Shown piece after piece: positions 18,123 to 27,300 of a DNA stretch of 64,000 nt. Both the position numbers and the translations under genes were made by a program. The stretch spans positions 62,001 through 126,000 of the forward strand of contig NZ_LZTB01000018.1 of assembly GCF_001665685.1 (NCBI RefSeq), in the 5' to 3' direction. Position 1 is the first letter of the stretch; the number at the start of each line of letters is the position of its first letter. The notes below the pieces were generated by a model. The model was not told where the DNA came from. It was given only the letters and a program-made list of their open reading frames with translations, and searched no databases. This stretch comes from Mycobacterium sp. 852013-50091_SCH5140682 (lineage in GTDB: Bacteria; Actinomycetota; Actinomycetes; Mycobacteriales; Mycobacteriaceae).

Positions 18123-18824
18123 ATGTCAGGTATCGACGAGTCTGCCCTTGCGGCCGCGACAGATTGGGATTCCGGGCCCATCAGCGTCCTTGAGCCCGGA
18201 CCGACGACTCGTTCGCTCATACCGCAGGCATGGTGGCCTGTGGCCGAATCAGCCGATCCGCGCGATCGTGTGCGCGCCGCCTTGGCCACCTGGACCGAGG
18301 ATTTCTTGGCGATGATTCCCCGCTACGCAGGGGTGTTGAGGAACTCGCTCGTCGACGTACGGGTGGCCAAACACAGCTGGCTCAGCGCACCGTCGCTGGA
18401 CTACGTCGTCAGTCGGTTCAACGGCGAGCTGCTCGTATGGGTCGGGGAAGATCCCCGGACCTTCGGCGACGAGATACCGCCGCTGTTCGAGTCGGTGCCG
18501 CCGGCGGTACAAACGTTCCTGCGGACCGTACATGCGGGCTACACGATCTACGACGGCGAATCCTGTGGTGTCGCTTCACCTTCTGCCATGCGGACCCTCG
18601 CTGCGTACTGGGGCAAGCCCGACCGCGACGAGTTCGAGGAGTGGGAGGAGGACTACCCCTTTCCCGGCAGCCGACGTCTACTCATGATCACCGGTTGTGA
18701 TACGCCGAAACTGTTCACTTCGCCGGATCTGCCGCCCGGTACCGCCGTCACCTACTTCGAGCCCGAGTACGAGATGCTGCCATTCGGTGAGGCGCTGGAC
18801 ATCTTCATGAACATGCCGGTGTGA
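18123..18824 (+). CDS. Hypothetical protein (233 aa)
   Basis: Not recognised. A soluble 233-residue protein with no signal peptide or membrane segment and an acidic region DEFEEWEEDYPFPG near 180. The C-terminal half is rich in aromatic residues (AVTYFEPEYEMLPFGEALDI). It starts at ATG 18123, 10 bp after the TetR gene, and probably shares its transcript. A terminator-like palindrome follows the stop codon. The fold is reminiscent of cytosolic SUKH/SMI1-type proteins but I cannot support that assignment. Confidence 0.6.
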   Translation: MSGIDESALAAATDWDSGPISVLEPGPTTRSLIPQAWWPVAESADPRDRVRAALATWTEDFLAMIPRYAGVLRNSLVDVRVAKHSWLSAPSLDYVVSRFNGELLVWVGEDPRTFGDEIPPLFESVPPAVQTFLRTVHAGYTIYDGESCGVASPSAMRTLAAYWGKPDRDEFEEWEEDYPFPGSRRLLMITGCDTPKLFTSPDLPPGTAVTYFEPEYEMLPFGEALDIFMNMPV

Positions 18825-18829
18825 TGAGC

Positions 18830-18852
18830 CGACGCGGCAAATTGCCGCGTCG
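18830..18852 (+). terminator. Palindromic hairpin after the TetR/hypothetical pair
   Basis: CGACGCGGCAA-A-TTGCCGCGTCG is a perfect 11-bp inverted repeat with a single central base. As RNA it folds to a 9-bp stem with an AAATT loop. It starts six bases after the stop of the preceding gene and fits a terminator; such symmetry could also serve as an operator. Confidence 0.6.
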
Positions 18853-18909
18853 AACACCGCATGAGCGGTGCGATGCTTGATAGATGGATTGTGCAGGGCG
18901 GGTGCTGTG

Positions 18910-19332
18910 GTGACCGGGGCCGATGACCCTGGGGCCGGTGCGGCCGGGTCCGCCGTCCCGCATCCCTACGAATGGCACGAACAATATCCATACGACGGGC
19001 CGCAACACCCGCCGACGCCCGCGCCCGGGCAGAGCCAAGGGGTGCTCGCAGTGCGGATCGTGGCGGCCGTGTTGGGTGGAACTGCCGCAGTGCCATGGCT
19101 ACTGATGGTGTGGATGGTCCTCTCGTCGGCATTCTCCACGAACCCTGCGCAGGACCCACATGGTTACGGCATGATCTTCGGATTCCTGGCGTACTTGCCA
19201 CTGAGCCTCGTCTGCGCGGTGTTGCTGCCCCTGGCGTTGCCAAAACGACTGTGGTGGCGCGGTTTCGCCGTTTCAGCAGTGCTTCTTTTCGGGATCACCG
19301 GCCTACTGATACTCGCAATAGACCAGGCGTGA
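18910..19332 (+). CDS. Small membrane protein with Pro-rich N-terminus
   Basis: From the GTG at 18910 this is a 140-residue protein. A Pro/Tyr/His-rich cytoplasmic stretch of about 40 residues (PHPYEWHEQYPYDGPQHPP) is followed by three predicted membrane segments (about 48-72, 84-107 and 115-136). This layout is common in mycobacterial membrane proteins of unknown function. GTG 18907 and GTG 18868 are in-frame alternatives; AGGGCGGG upstream favours 18907/18910. It stands between a terminator and an alpha/beta hydrolase gene. Confidence 0.6.
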   Translation: MTGADDPGAGAAGSAVPHPYEWHEQYPYDGPQHPPTPAPGQSQGVLAVRIVAAVLGGTAAVPWLLMVWMVLSSAFSTNPAQDPHGYGMIFGFLAYLPLSLVCAVLLPLALPKRLWWRGFAVSAVLLFGITGLLILAIDQA

Positions 19333-19378
19333 TCCGCAGTGGCGCCCGGACAACAGGGCTGACGTAGAGTCGGCACCG

Positions 19379-20245
19379 ATGCCTGCCTTCGCCGACCCGG
19401 ATCTGGAGAGCGCCTACTTTCGGGCCTACGACGCGGTCATGGCCCACTGGCCGGTGCCGACCGAGACCGTCGATCTGTCCGGGAGGTACGGCACCACTCG
19501 AATCACATCAGCCGGGCCGGTGTCGGCGCCCCCGCTGGTCCTGCTGCACGGCCTCGGTGCCACCTCGGCGATGTGGTACCCCATCGTGGGGACGTTGGCC
19601 GACCATCACCGGGTGCGAGCCGTGGACATCATGGGTGAACCGGGTCGCAGCCGCCACACTGGCGCTCCGATCGACGGCATGGACGACATGGTGGCTTGGC
19701 TCGCAGAGACTTTCGACCTGCTGGAGCTTCCAACAGCCGACTTGTGCGGACACTCGTTTGGCGGGCATCTCGCGCTGCGATTCTCGCTGGCGCATCCAGC
19801 CCGGGTGCGGCGGCTGGTCCTGCTCGATCCGGTTCTGGCGTTCGCCCCATTGCCGCCTCAGTTCGCCGAGTTCGCCCAAAACCGCGACGTCCATCCGACT
19901 TTCGCGGCTGCGCGCGCGATGTTCGAGCCGGGCGTTTCGGGCAGCGGGCCGGCTCGCGAGGCATACCTGGACCTGCTCGCTCATGGGGCGGCGCACTTCC
20001 CGGCCTCGCCCGTCGCGACGCCCGAACTGCCCGATCCGCTGCCGCCGCTGCCGGTTCCCACCCTGGTCGTGCTGGCCGGAGACAGCGCCGTGCACGATCC
20101 GGACAGCGCAGCACGGGCAGCGCAGCGGGCGGGGGCTCGGACGGTGACGGTGTCGGGCGTGGGGCACGGTCTGGTGACTGACGCTCCGGGTGCGGTCGCC
20201 GACCTGGTCGTCGACCACCTGCGCTGCCAGCCGTCTACCGGTTGA
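19379..20245 (+). CDS. Alpha/beta hydrolase
   Basis: A 288-residue hydrolase of the epoxide-hydrolase/haloperoxidase-like group. It has an oxyanion HGLG motif (LLHGLGATSAMW), nucleophile elbow GHSFGG, an acid probably in AGDSAVHD and a C-terminal His in GVGHGL. No signal peptide, so it is cytosolic. Substrate unknown. It is the last gene of the accessory block before the conserved yraN-comM-dprA cluster. Confidence 0.87.
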   Translation: MPAFADPDLESAYFRAYDAVMAHWPVPTETVDLSGRYGTTRITSAGPVSAPPLVLLHGLGATSAMWYPIVGTLADHHRVRAVDIMGEPGRSRHTGAPIDGMDDMVAWLAETFDLLELPTADLCGHSFGGHLALRFSLAHPARVRRLVLLDPVLAFAPLPPQFAEFAQNRDVHPTFAAARAMFEPGVSGSGPAREAYLDLLAHGAAHFPASPVATPELPDPLPPLPVPTLVVLAGDSAVHDPDSAARAAQRAGARTVTVSGVGHGLVTDAPGAVADLVVDHLRCQPSTG

Positions 20246-20334
20246 CGCAATCCGGCCTGTGGATGAAGTACAACTTGGGGATAACTGACCGGTTCTAGAC
20301 GAATTCTGTCGGACCGTGGTCGCACGGTATCGGC

Positions 20335-20703
20335 ATGACTTCAATGACTCGGGCTGAGATCGGCGCGCTGGGTGAGCAATTGGCGGTCGAGCATCTGGCG
20401 ACCGTCGGGCTGCGGGCCTTGGTTCGCAACTGGCGGTGTCGCTACGGCGAACTTGACGTGATCGCCGAGGACGCGGCCGCAGGCACAGTGGTGTTCGTCG
20501 AGGTGAAGACCCGCACCGGCGACGGTTTCGGCGGTCTGGCCGAGGCGGTGCCCGCGCAGAAAGTGCGCCGGCTGCGCCGGTTGGCCGCGCTCTGGCTGGC
20601 CGAACAGGACCGCAGGTGGTCCGAGGTGCGCATCGATGTGATCGGCGTACGTATCGGCAGGCGGCGTGAGCCGGAGATCATTCATCTGCAGGGGGTGGGT
20701 TGA
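20335..20703 (+). CDS. YraN family endonuclease-like protein (UPF0102)
   Basis: A 122-residue protein with the YraN/UPF0102 restriction-endonuclease-like core: GELGEQ-type N-terminus (IGALGEQLAVEHL), RCRYGELDVIAED and VEVKTRTGDGFGG. The Glu-Asp-Glu-x-Lys residues correspond to a PD-(D/E)xK active site. The cellular role is unknown. It is followed at 1 bp spacing by the comM-like gene and then dprA, an arrangement conserved in mycobacteria (Rv2898c-Rv2896c). Confidence 0.93.
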   Translation: MTSMTRAEIGALGEQLAVEHLATVGLRALVRNWRCRYGELDVIAEDAAAGTVVFVEVKTRTGDGFGGLAEAVPAQKVRRLRRLAALWLAEQDRRWSEVRIDVIGVRIGRRREPEIIHLQGVG

Positions 20704-20704
20704 A

Positions 20705-22216
20705 ATGAGTTTGGGCAGAGCGTATTCGGTGGCCGTGCGGGGTCTCGACGGGGTGATCGTCGAGATCGAGGCCGACATCAGCTCCGGCCTTCCCGGTGTT
20801 CATCTGGTGGGGCTGCCCGATGCCGCGTTGCAGGAATCCCGGGATCGGGTGCGGGCAGCGATCACCAACTGCGGTGCCAGCTGGCCGATGTCACGCCTCA
20901 CGTTGGCGTTGTCGCCCGCGACGTTGCGCAAGGTGGGGTCTGCGTACGACTTGGCTCTGGCCAGTGCGGTGTTGTCGGCGAACACCAAGACCGCGTGGGC
21001 ACGGCTGGAGAAGACGGTGCTCTTGGGAGAACTTTCGTTGGACGCTCGGGTGCGGCCGGTGCACGGTGTGCTGCCTGCGGTGCTGGCGGCCAAGCAGGAA
21101 GGGTGGCCGACGGTGGTGGTGCCGGTCGACAACCTGGCCGAGGCGAGCTTGATCGACGGCATAGAGGTGTGGGGTGTGCGCACCCTGGGCCAGTTGCTGG
21201 CATGGTTCGAGAACAAGGCAGACCTGGCGGCGCGGACCGCGGCGGGCGAACGTGTTGCTGAACCGACCGCTGACCTTGCCGACGTGGTCGGGCAGACGCA
21301 AGCCCGCTACGCCGTCGAGGTCGCCGCCGCGGGAGCGCACCATCTGATGCTCACAGGACCGCCCGGCACCGGCAAAACCATGCTCGCGCAACGTCTTCCC
21401 GGGCTGCTGCCGCCGCTGTCGCACGGCGAGTCGCTGGAGGTGACGGCGGTTCACTCGGTCGCGGGCCTGCTGGCGAGCGACACTCCGCTGATCACGCGGC
21501 CGCCTTTCGTCGCCCCGCACCACACGTCCAGCGTCGCGTCACTGGTCGGGGGAGGCAGCGGAATGGCGCGGCCCGGCGCGGTCAGCCGCGCCCATCGCGG
21601 CGTGCTGTTCCTCGATGAGTTCGCCGAGATGGGCACCAGTGCCCTGGAGGCGTTACGGACACCGTTGGAGGACGGCGAGATCCGGTTGGCCCGCCGCGAC
21701 GGAGTGGCCTGTTACCCAGCCCGGTTCCAACTGGTTCTTGCGGCCAACCCGTGCCCGTGCGCACCACCGAACCCTGTCGACTGCATGTGCTCGGCGCAGG
21801 CCAAGCTGCGGTACCGAGGCAAGCTGTCAGGGCCGCTGGTGGACCGGGTGGATCTGCGCGTCGAGCTCAACCCGGTCAGCGCGGGCGTCTTCGTGCCCGA
21901 CGCGGGGGAGTCGAGCGCCACGGTCCGGGAACGGGTGGCGGTCGCCAGGTTCGCCGCCGAGGAACGGTGGCGGCCGCACGGCATCCGCACCAACGCCGAG
22001 GTGAGCGGACCCCTGTTGAGGCGCGAATTCAGGTTGCCCCGGGCCACCATGGCGCCACTGCAGGATGCTTTGGACCGTGGCCTCATCAGCATGCGAGGCG
22101 CGGACCGCTGTTTGCGAGTCGCGTGGACGTTGGCGGATCTGGCTGGCCGCACCACACCGGCGATAGCGGATGTGGCCACCGCGTTGAGCTTTCGTCAGGC
22201 CAGGGGGATGTCATGA
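20705..22216 (+). CDS. YifB/ComM family Mg-chelatase-like AAA+ ATPase
   Basis: A 503-residue protein. The N-terminal ChlI domain (about 20-140) begins SLGRAYSVAVRGLDG. The AAA+ core has Walker A GPPGTGKT and Walker B GVLFLDEFAEM. A Cys-rich insertion CPCAPPNPVDCMC may bind zinc, and the Mg_chelatase C-terminal domain follows. ComM is a hexameric helicase that helps branch migration during natural transformation; in mycobacteria its role is not established. Start ATG 20705; the stop overlaps dprA by ATGA. Confidence 0.93.
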   Translation: MSLGRAYSVAVRGLDGVIVEIEADISSGLPGVHLVGLPDAALQESRDRVRAAITNCGASWPMSRLTLALSPATLRKVGSAYDLALASAVLSANTKTAWARLEKTVLLGELSLDARVRPVHGVLPAVLAAKQEGWPTVVVPVDNLAEASLIDGIEVWGVRTLGQLLAWFENKADLAARTAAGERVAEPTADLADVVGQTQARYAVEVAAAGAHHLMLTGPPGTGKTMLAQRLPGLLPPLSHGESLEVTAVHSVAGLLASDTPLITRPPFVAPHHTSSVASLVGGGSGMARPGAVSRAHRGVLFLDEFAEMGTSALEALRTPLEDGEIRLARRDGVACYPARFQLVLAANPCPCAPPNPVDCMCSAQAKLRYRGKLSGPLVDRVDLRVELNPVSAGVFVPDAGESSATVRERVAVARFAAEERWRPHGIRTNAEVSGPLLRREFRLPRATMAPLQDALDRGLISMRGADRCLRVAWTLADLAGRTTPAIADVATALSFRQARGMS

Positions 22217-23349
22217 CCGATGAGGAGCGACATGCGTGGGCATACCTGTCCCGTGTCGCCGAACCGCCATGCCCTCAGCTGGCTGACCTCGTGGCGCGAT
22301 GCGGCCCGGTCGAGGCCGCCGAGCGGGTGAAGGCCGGAAATATCGATGAAAAATGGGCACACCGGGTCGAGGCGCGCCGCGAGATGGATTGTGCGCAGGC
22401 AGATCTCGATATCCTCGATCGGATGGGTGGCCGGTTGATCACCCGTGACGACGAAGAATGGCCGCTGCTGTCATTCATGGCATTCAACGGAATCGACAAC
22501 CGGTCGAACGGGCATCCGCCATTGGTGTTGTGGGCGGCCGGGCCCGTACGCCTGACCGACGCGGCTGCGCGGGCGGTGGCCATCGTCGGCACTCGCGCGG
22601 CCACCGCGTATGGCGAACACGTATCTGCTGAGCTGGCAGCGGGTCTGGTCGTCCGGGATTTCGCGGTGGTGTCGGGTGGTGCCTATGGCATCGACGGCGC
22701 AGCGCACCGCGCCGCGCTGGCCTGTGAAGGCATCACCGTGGCCGTCGTGGCGGGCGGCATCGACAACCCGTACCCGTCCGGCCACAGTGCCTTGTTCCGC
22801 CGTATCCGCGAGGATTGCCTGCTCATCAGCGAGTACCCGCCGGGCACAGCGCCGGGCCGGTTGCGGTTCCTGACCCGTAACCGACTGGTGGCCGCGCTGT
22901 CGGGTGCGACGGTCGTCGTCGAGGCGGGGCTGCGCAGCGGCGCTGCCAATACCGCGTCGTGGGCCGCGGGACTCGGCAGGCCGGTGTGCGCGGTGCCAGG
23001 CCCGGTGACCTCGGCGGCCTCCGCGGGTTGTCATGTGCTGCTGCGGGGCGGGGCCAAACTTGCGACCCGGGCAGAAGATGTTGCCGAATTGGCCGGCCGC
23101 ATCGGCGAACTCGCCGCCGACGAGCCGCACCCGGTCGGCCCGCTGGACGCGCTCGGCCCGGACGAGAAGCGGGTCTACGACGCACTGCCCTCGCGCGGTG
23201 GCCACACCGTCGACGAGATCGCGGTGGCCGCGGGCGTCCCGGCCCATACGGTGCTGGGCCCGCTGGCGGTGCTCGAGATCGCCGGCCTGGCGTCGGTGGA
23301 GGCCGGCTGTTGGCGGCGGCGCAAGCGGCGGAAGCGAGCCGGTGAATGA
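22213..23349 (+). CDS. dprA: DNA-processing protein DprA
   Basis: A 378-residue DprA/Smf protein. An N-terminal SAM-like region (1-80) precedes the Rossmann core, which has VAIVGTRAATAYG, VSGGAYGIDGAAH, VAGGIDNPYPSG and SEYPPGTAPGRLRFLTRNR. A C-terminal winged-helix DprA_WH domain (about 300-365) ends in a basic RRRKRRKR tail. DprA loads RecA on single-stranded DNA during transformation. It overlaps comM by 4 bp. The long ORF reading back into comM is an artefact. Confidence 0.94.
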   Translation: MTDEERHAWAYLSRVAEPPCPQLADLVARCGPVEAAERVKAGNIDEKWAHRVEARREMDCAQADLDILDRMGGRLITRDDEEWPLLSFMAFNGIDNRSNGHPPLVLWAAGPVRLTDAAARAVAIVGTRAATAYGEHVSAELAAGLVVRDFAVVSGGAYGIDGAAHRAALACEGITVAVVAGGIDNPYPSGHSALFRRIREDCLLISEYPPGTAPGRLRFLTRNRLVAALSGATVVVEAGLRSGAANTASWAAGLGRPVCAVPGPVTSAASAGCHVLLRGGAKLATRAEDVAELAGRIGELAADEPHPVGPLDALGPDEKRVYDALPSRGGHTVDEIAVAAGVPAHTVLGPLAVLEIAGLASVEAGCWRRRKRRKRAGE

Positions 23350-23388
23350 TCCGAGCGCGTTCACGCAATCGCGGATATCGTCGCTGCC

Positions 23389-24237
23389 ATGGTGGCTGCC
23401 ATCGACGCAGACCGGCACGAGTTCGCGATCGGTGTCATCGGCGGTGCGACGACGGTGATCGACTACGGCGGGTTGCGCTTCGTGTCTGATCCGACGTTCG
23501 ACCCGCCGGGTCCGTTCGGCCCGTATTCCAAGGTCGAGGGTCCCGCGGTACGACCCGAACAGCTCGGTCCTGTCGATGCGGTGTTGCTCAGCCATGACCT
23601 GCACATGGACAACTTCGATTACGCCGGTAGGGGTTTCGCCGCCGCAGCTGCGCTCGTGCTGACCGGCAGTCAGGCTGCCGGACGGCTCGGGGGCAACGCT
23701 CACGGCCTTGAGCCGTACGAGTCGACCGTCATCGAATCGACGGACCGCGCGGTGACGGTGTTCGCCGTACCGGCGCAGCACGGTCCCAGCGACGGCGAGC
23801 GTGACGAATACGGCAACATCAACACCGAGGTCACCGGTTTCGTCCTGCGCAGCCCGGAATTGCCGACGGTCTATGTCAGCGGGGACAACGCGTCGCTCGC
23901 CCCGGTCATGGAAATCGGCACCCGGTTCCCGGATATCAGCGTCGGGGTGCTGCATGTCGGCGCCGCGCGCGTGCCCGCCAAGTTTTCCGGACGTCCTTTG
24001 ACCCTGACCTCCGACCGGGCCTCCGACGTCGCCGTCATGCTCGGGTTGTCGGCGGTGATACCGGCACATTGCCAGGGCTGGTCGCTGTACAGCGAAGGCC
24101 CGGAGAACATCCGGAAATCGTTCGCGGACGCTGGGATTGGGCACTGTCTGCGATTGGGTGAACCCGGCATCTGGTCATACATCGGCGGACCCGATGCCTA
24201 CCCGTACACCCCAACGGATGCGCGGGGCTCCGTATAG
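23389..24237 (+). CDS. MBL-fold metallohydrolase (UlaG-like)
   Basis: A 282-residue cytosolic metallo-beta-lactamase-fold protein. The metal motif reads S-H-D-L-H-M-D-N-F-D, so HxHxDH is present as H-D-L-H-M-D-N with Asn at the last place. Other ligands could be the His in PAQHGPSD and the Asp in SGDNAS, with a late His in IPAHCQGWSL. The layout is that of UlaG-like/YfhB hydrolases of unknown substrate. Asn in place of the final His suggests altered metal binding. Confidence 0.85.
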   Translation: MVAAIDADRHEFAIGVIGGATTVIDYGGLRFVSDPTFDPPGPFGPYSKVEGPAVRPEQLGPVDAVLLSHDLHMDNFDYAGRGFAAAAALVLTGSQAAGRLGGNAHGLEPYESTVIESTDRAVTVFAVPAQHGPSDGERDEYGNINTEVTGFVLRSPELPTVYVSGDNASLAPVMEIGTRFPDISVGVLHVGAARVPAKFSGRPLTLTSDRASDVAVMLGLSAVIPAHCQGWSLYSEGPENIRKSFADAGIGHCLRLGEPGIWSYIGGPDAYPYTPTDARGSV

Positions 24238-24287
24238 TCGATGAGGTCGGCTAATCAATGGCCGACGATCGAGTTTTTGGAGGCGGT

Positions 24288-25154
24288 ATGGCGGGACGTC
24301 CGGTCCACACGTTTGCGGTGGTGCGTCGTGAGCAGGTGACGCCACACATGGTCAGGGTGATACTCGGTGATGCGGGTCCGGGCACCGGGTTCGACACATT
24401 CTCGCCGAACGAATTCACCGACGCCTACGTCAAGCTGGTCATCGTGCCCAACGGTGTGGACGTCGGCGAGCTGCCGCAGCCGCTGACCCTCGACAGTTTT
24501 GCCGAGCTGCCCGCCGCGCATCGTCCGACCGTTCGCACCTACACCGTGCGGCAGGTCGACACCGAGCGTCGCGAGATCGCCATCGACTTCGTCGTGCACG
24601 GTGACCAGGGTGTCGCAGCGCCGTGGGCGGCCGCGGTCGTCCCGGGACAACCCGCCTATCTGATGGGCCCGAGCGGTGCCTACACACCGGACCCGGAGGC
24701 CGACTGGCACCTGCTGGCCGGTGACGAAGCCGGGCTACCGGCGATCAGTGCGGCCTTGGAGTCGCTGCCCGACAATGCGGTTGGCAAGGCCTTCATCGAG
24801 GTCGCCGGGCCTGACGACGAGGTGGCACTGAAGGCGCCCGCCGGTGTCGACGTGGCATGGATATACCGCGGCGGACGGGCCGACCTCGTCGGTGAGGACC
24901 GGGCCGGCGACAACGCGCCGCTGGTCGCCGCCGTCAAGTCGGCGCACTGGCTACCCGGCCAGGTGCAGGTGTTCATCCACGGCGAAGCCCAGGCGGTCAT
25001 GCACAACCTACGGCCCTATATCCGCAAGGAACGCGGTGTCCCGGCGAAGTGGGCCGCATCGATCTCCGGGTACTGGCGCCGCGGACGCACGGAGGAGACC
25101 TTCCGGCAGTGGAAAGCCGAGCTCGCAAAAGCTGAGTCCGCCACCACGGGCTGA
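24288..25154 (+). CDS. viuB: Siderophore-interacting protein (ViuB-type FAD ferric reductase)
   Basis: A 288-residue protein with the FAD-binding 9/SIP domains. RTYTVR is the flavin-binding motif, and LAGDEAGLPAISA is the NAD(P)-side loop. The C-terminal SGYWRRGRTEE sequence is typical of the family. It should reduce iron in siderophore complexes such as mycobactin in the cytosol. M. tuberculosis viuB (Rv2895c) is at the same place. The start ATG 24288 has GGAGGCGGT directly upstream; an ATG at 24258 lacks such a site. Confidence 0.92.
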   Translation: MAGRPVHTFAVVRREQVTPHMVRVILGDAGPGTGFDTFSPNEFTDAYVKLVIVPNGVDVGELPQPLTLDSFAELPAAHRPTVRTYTVRQVDTERREIAIDFVVHGDQGVAAPWAAAVVPGQPAYLMGPSGAYTPDPEADWHLLAGDEAGLPAISAALESLPDNAVGKAFIEVAGPDDEVALKAPAGVDVAWIYRGGRADLVGEDRAGDNAPLVAAVKSAHWLPGQVQVFIHGEAQAVMHNLRPYIRKERGVPAKWAASISGYWRRGRTEETFRQWKAELAKAESATTG

Positions 25155-25178
25155 GGGGGAACTGGCAGGGTAGCCGAC

Positions 25179-26339
25179 ATGGCATTCGGCGACTACCAAC
25201 TCGAGATCTACCTCCAGGGCCTGGCCGGTGTCGTGCCGGGTCTGCCGATGGACTACGCGGGACTGGAGGCCAAGGCGCAGGCCGCCATGCCGCCGTCAGT
25301 GTGGTCGTATGTGGCAGGCGGGGCCGGTGACGAACGCACCCAACGGGTCAATCGCAGCGCGTTCGACCGGTGGGGCCTGATGCCGCGCATGTTCAACGCG
25401 CACAAAGAGCGCGACCTGCGCGTCGAGGTGTTCGGCCTCACGCTGCCGTCGCCGTTGTTCATGGCTCCGGTCGGGGTACTCGGCATCAGCAGCCAGGACG
25501 GGCACGGTGACCTCGCCGCAGCCCGTGCCGCTGCGAAAACCGGTGTGCCGTTGATGCTTTCGACGCTCACCGAAGATCCGATGGAGGATGTCGCCGCGGA
25601 ATTCGGTGACACCCCTGGGTTTTTCCAGCTCTACACCCCGACCGACAAGGAGCTGGCGGCCAGCCTGGTGCAACGCGCCGAGGCCGCCGGGTTCAAGGCC
25701 ATCGTCGTCACGCTGGACACCTGGGTGCCCGGATGGCGCCCACGCGATCTGGCGACCTCGAACTTCCCCCAGCTGCGCGGCAAGTGCCTGGCCAACTACA
25801 CCACCGACCCCGTCTTCCGCGCAGGTTTGGCTCAGCCGCCCGAGCAGAACCCACAGGCCACCGTGCTGCGTTGGGTCAGCCTGTTCGGTAACCCCCTGAC
25901 GTGGGACGACCTGCCGTGGCTGCGGTCGCTGACTACGCTGCCGCTCATCGTCAAGGGCATCTGCCATCCCGACGATGCGCGCCGGGCCAAGGACGGGGGA
26001 GTCGACGGCATCTACTGCTCGAATCACGGCGGACGCCAGGCCAACGGCGGCGTCCCGGCGATCGACTGTCTGCCGGGCGTGGTGGAGGCGGCCGACGGGC
26101 TGCCGGTGTTGTTCGACTCGGGTATCCGCAACGGCGCAGACATCGTCAAGGCGCTCGCGCTGGGTGCCACGGCGGTCGGGGTGGGCAGGCCTTACGTGTA
26201 CGGGTTGGCTCTCGGTGGGGCGGACGGCGTTGTGCACGTGCTGCGTTCGCTGCTCGCCGAGGCCGATCTGATCATGGGGGTTGACGGCTATCCCACGCTG
26301 GCACACCTCACGCCCGAAGCGTTGCGCCGAGTCGAGTAG
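25179..26339 (+). CDS. FMN-dependent alpha-hydroxy-acid oxidase, lactate 2-monooxygenase paralogue
   Basis: A 386-residue flavoprotein. The family signature [13 protein letters not shown] holds the catalytic His and substrate-binding Arg, and [19 protein letters not shown] is the FMN phosphate site. Many segments ([42 protein letters not shown]) resemble M. smegmatis lactate 2-monooxygenase, which turns L-lactate into acetate and CO2. The true substrate here is not known; it may be a paralogue rather than the classical enzyme. A hairpin begins at its stop codon. Confidence 0.9.
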   Translation: MAFGDYQLEIYLQGLAGVVPGLPMDYAGLEAKAQAAMPPSVWSYVAGGAGDERTQRVNRSAFDRWGLMPRMFNAHKERDLRVEVFGLTLPSPLFMAPVGVLGISSQDGHGDLAAARAAAKTGVPLMLSTLTEDPMEDVAAEFGDTPGFFQLYTPTDKELAASLVQRAEAAGFKAIVVTLDTWVPGWRPRDLATSNFPQLRGKCLANYTTDPVFRAGLAQPPEQNPQATVLRWVSLFGNPLTWDDLPWLRSLTTLPLIVKGICHPDDARRAKDGGVDGIYCSNHGGRQANGGVPAIDCLPGVVEAADGLPVLFDSGIRNGADIVKALALGATAVGVGRPYVYGLALGGADGVVHVLRSLLAEADLIMGVDGYPTLAHLTPEALRRVE

Positions 26340-26362
26340 CGGATCGGGTAGTCCGCTACTCG
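26333..26362 (+). terminator. 11-bp hairpin at the end of the hydroxy-acid oxidase gene
   Basis: CGAGTAGCGGA (26333-26343) pairs perfectly with TCCGCTACTCG (26352-26362) across an 8-nt loop. The left arm contains the TAG stop codon. It ends 34 bp before the next start. Confidence 0.7.
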
Positions 26363-26396
26363 TGCCCGCGAGCGCCGGCGCGCCCACCATGATGTG

Positions 26397-27215
26397 ATGC
26401 CATCGCTCGCGCCACTGCGACCCGCAACGACCCTCGATGAGGTCGTCGCCAACATCGACGCTGTGATCGGCTGGTCGATCGAAACGCCGAGCCGACTCGG
26501 CTACTTCGCCGCCTTGTACAAGCGGATCACCGTGGCCGTGAAGACGGCGGTGTCCGACGGGGTGTTCGAGGACGGTCCCCGGCTGGCGCGGCTGGACGTC
26601 GCGTTCGCCAACCGGTACTTCGATGCGCTGAACGGCTACTTCCACCCGGACAGGTATGCCAAGCCGACGCGGTCGTGGCGGGTGACCTTCGACGCGGCGG
26701 ACCGGCCGGCGCCGATCATGTTGCAGCACATGCTTGCCGGTATCAACGCGCACATCGGCCTCGACCTCGGCATCGTGGCGCAAGCCGTCGATACGGCGAC
26801 CCGCGACATGAAGACCGACTTCGATCGGATCAACGCGGTCCTGGCGAGCCAGGTCAGCGGCGTCGTCGCCGAAATCGACGAGCTGTCACCGGCATTGGCC
26901 GACGTCTACGCGGTGCTCATGAAGAACGAGATCTTTCTGATCGACCAGTCGGTCACGGCCTTCCGTGACGATGCCTGGCGATTCGCGACAGTGCTTGCGC
27001 TCGAACCGGGCTTCCTGCGGCCGGTCACGATCCGGTTCCGCGACATCGCCGTCGCCGGACAGGGTGCGCTCGTCTATGACCCGCCGGGCGTTATCGGGCT
27101 CATCCAGACGGCGATCGACGCGATCGCGGCGCGGGAGAGCCGCGACGTCGCCCGCAACATCCGCGTCCTCGACGAGATCGCCGCACATCCGGCACCCATG
27201 CCTGCTGTGCTCTGA
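26397..27215 (+). CDS. DUF5995 family protein
   Basis: A 272-residue, mainly helical protein of unknown function. Features of the actinobacterial DUF5995 family are seen: FANRYFDALNGY, a WRVTFDAA stretch, and LQHMLAGINAHIGLDLGIV with conserved His residues that could bind a metal. No signal peptide or membrane segment. GTG 26394 is an alternative start. It has its own position between a terminator and xerC. Confidence 0.75.
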   Translation: MPSLAPLRPATTLDEVVANIDAVIGWSIETPSRLGYFAALYKRITVAVKTAVSDGVFEDGPRLARLDVAFANRYFDALNGYFHPDRYAKPTRSWRVTFDAADRPAPIMLQHMLAGINAHIGLDLGIVAQAVDTATRDMKTDFDRINAVLASQVSGVVAEIDELSPALADVYAVLMKNEIFLIDQSVTAFRDDAWRFATVLALEPGFLRPVTIRFRDIAVAGQGALVYDPPGVIGLIQTAIDAIAARESRDVARNIRVLDEIAAHPAPMPAVL

Positions 27216-27300
27216 CGACTGACGGGAAAGCAACAGAGAACTGCCGCCACGCCGCGGCGCGTCGGGTGCGTGCGGTGTGGGTGTCTGTCACGGTAGGACC

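Noticed and set aside
18123..18824. Possible SMI1/KNR4 (SUKH) immunity protein
   Set aside because: Acidic and aromatic content is suggestive, but the motif positions cannot be aligned by eye and no toxin gene is adjacent.
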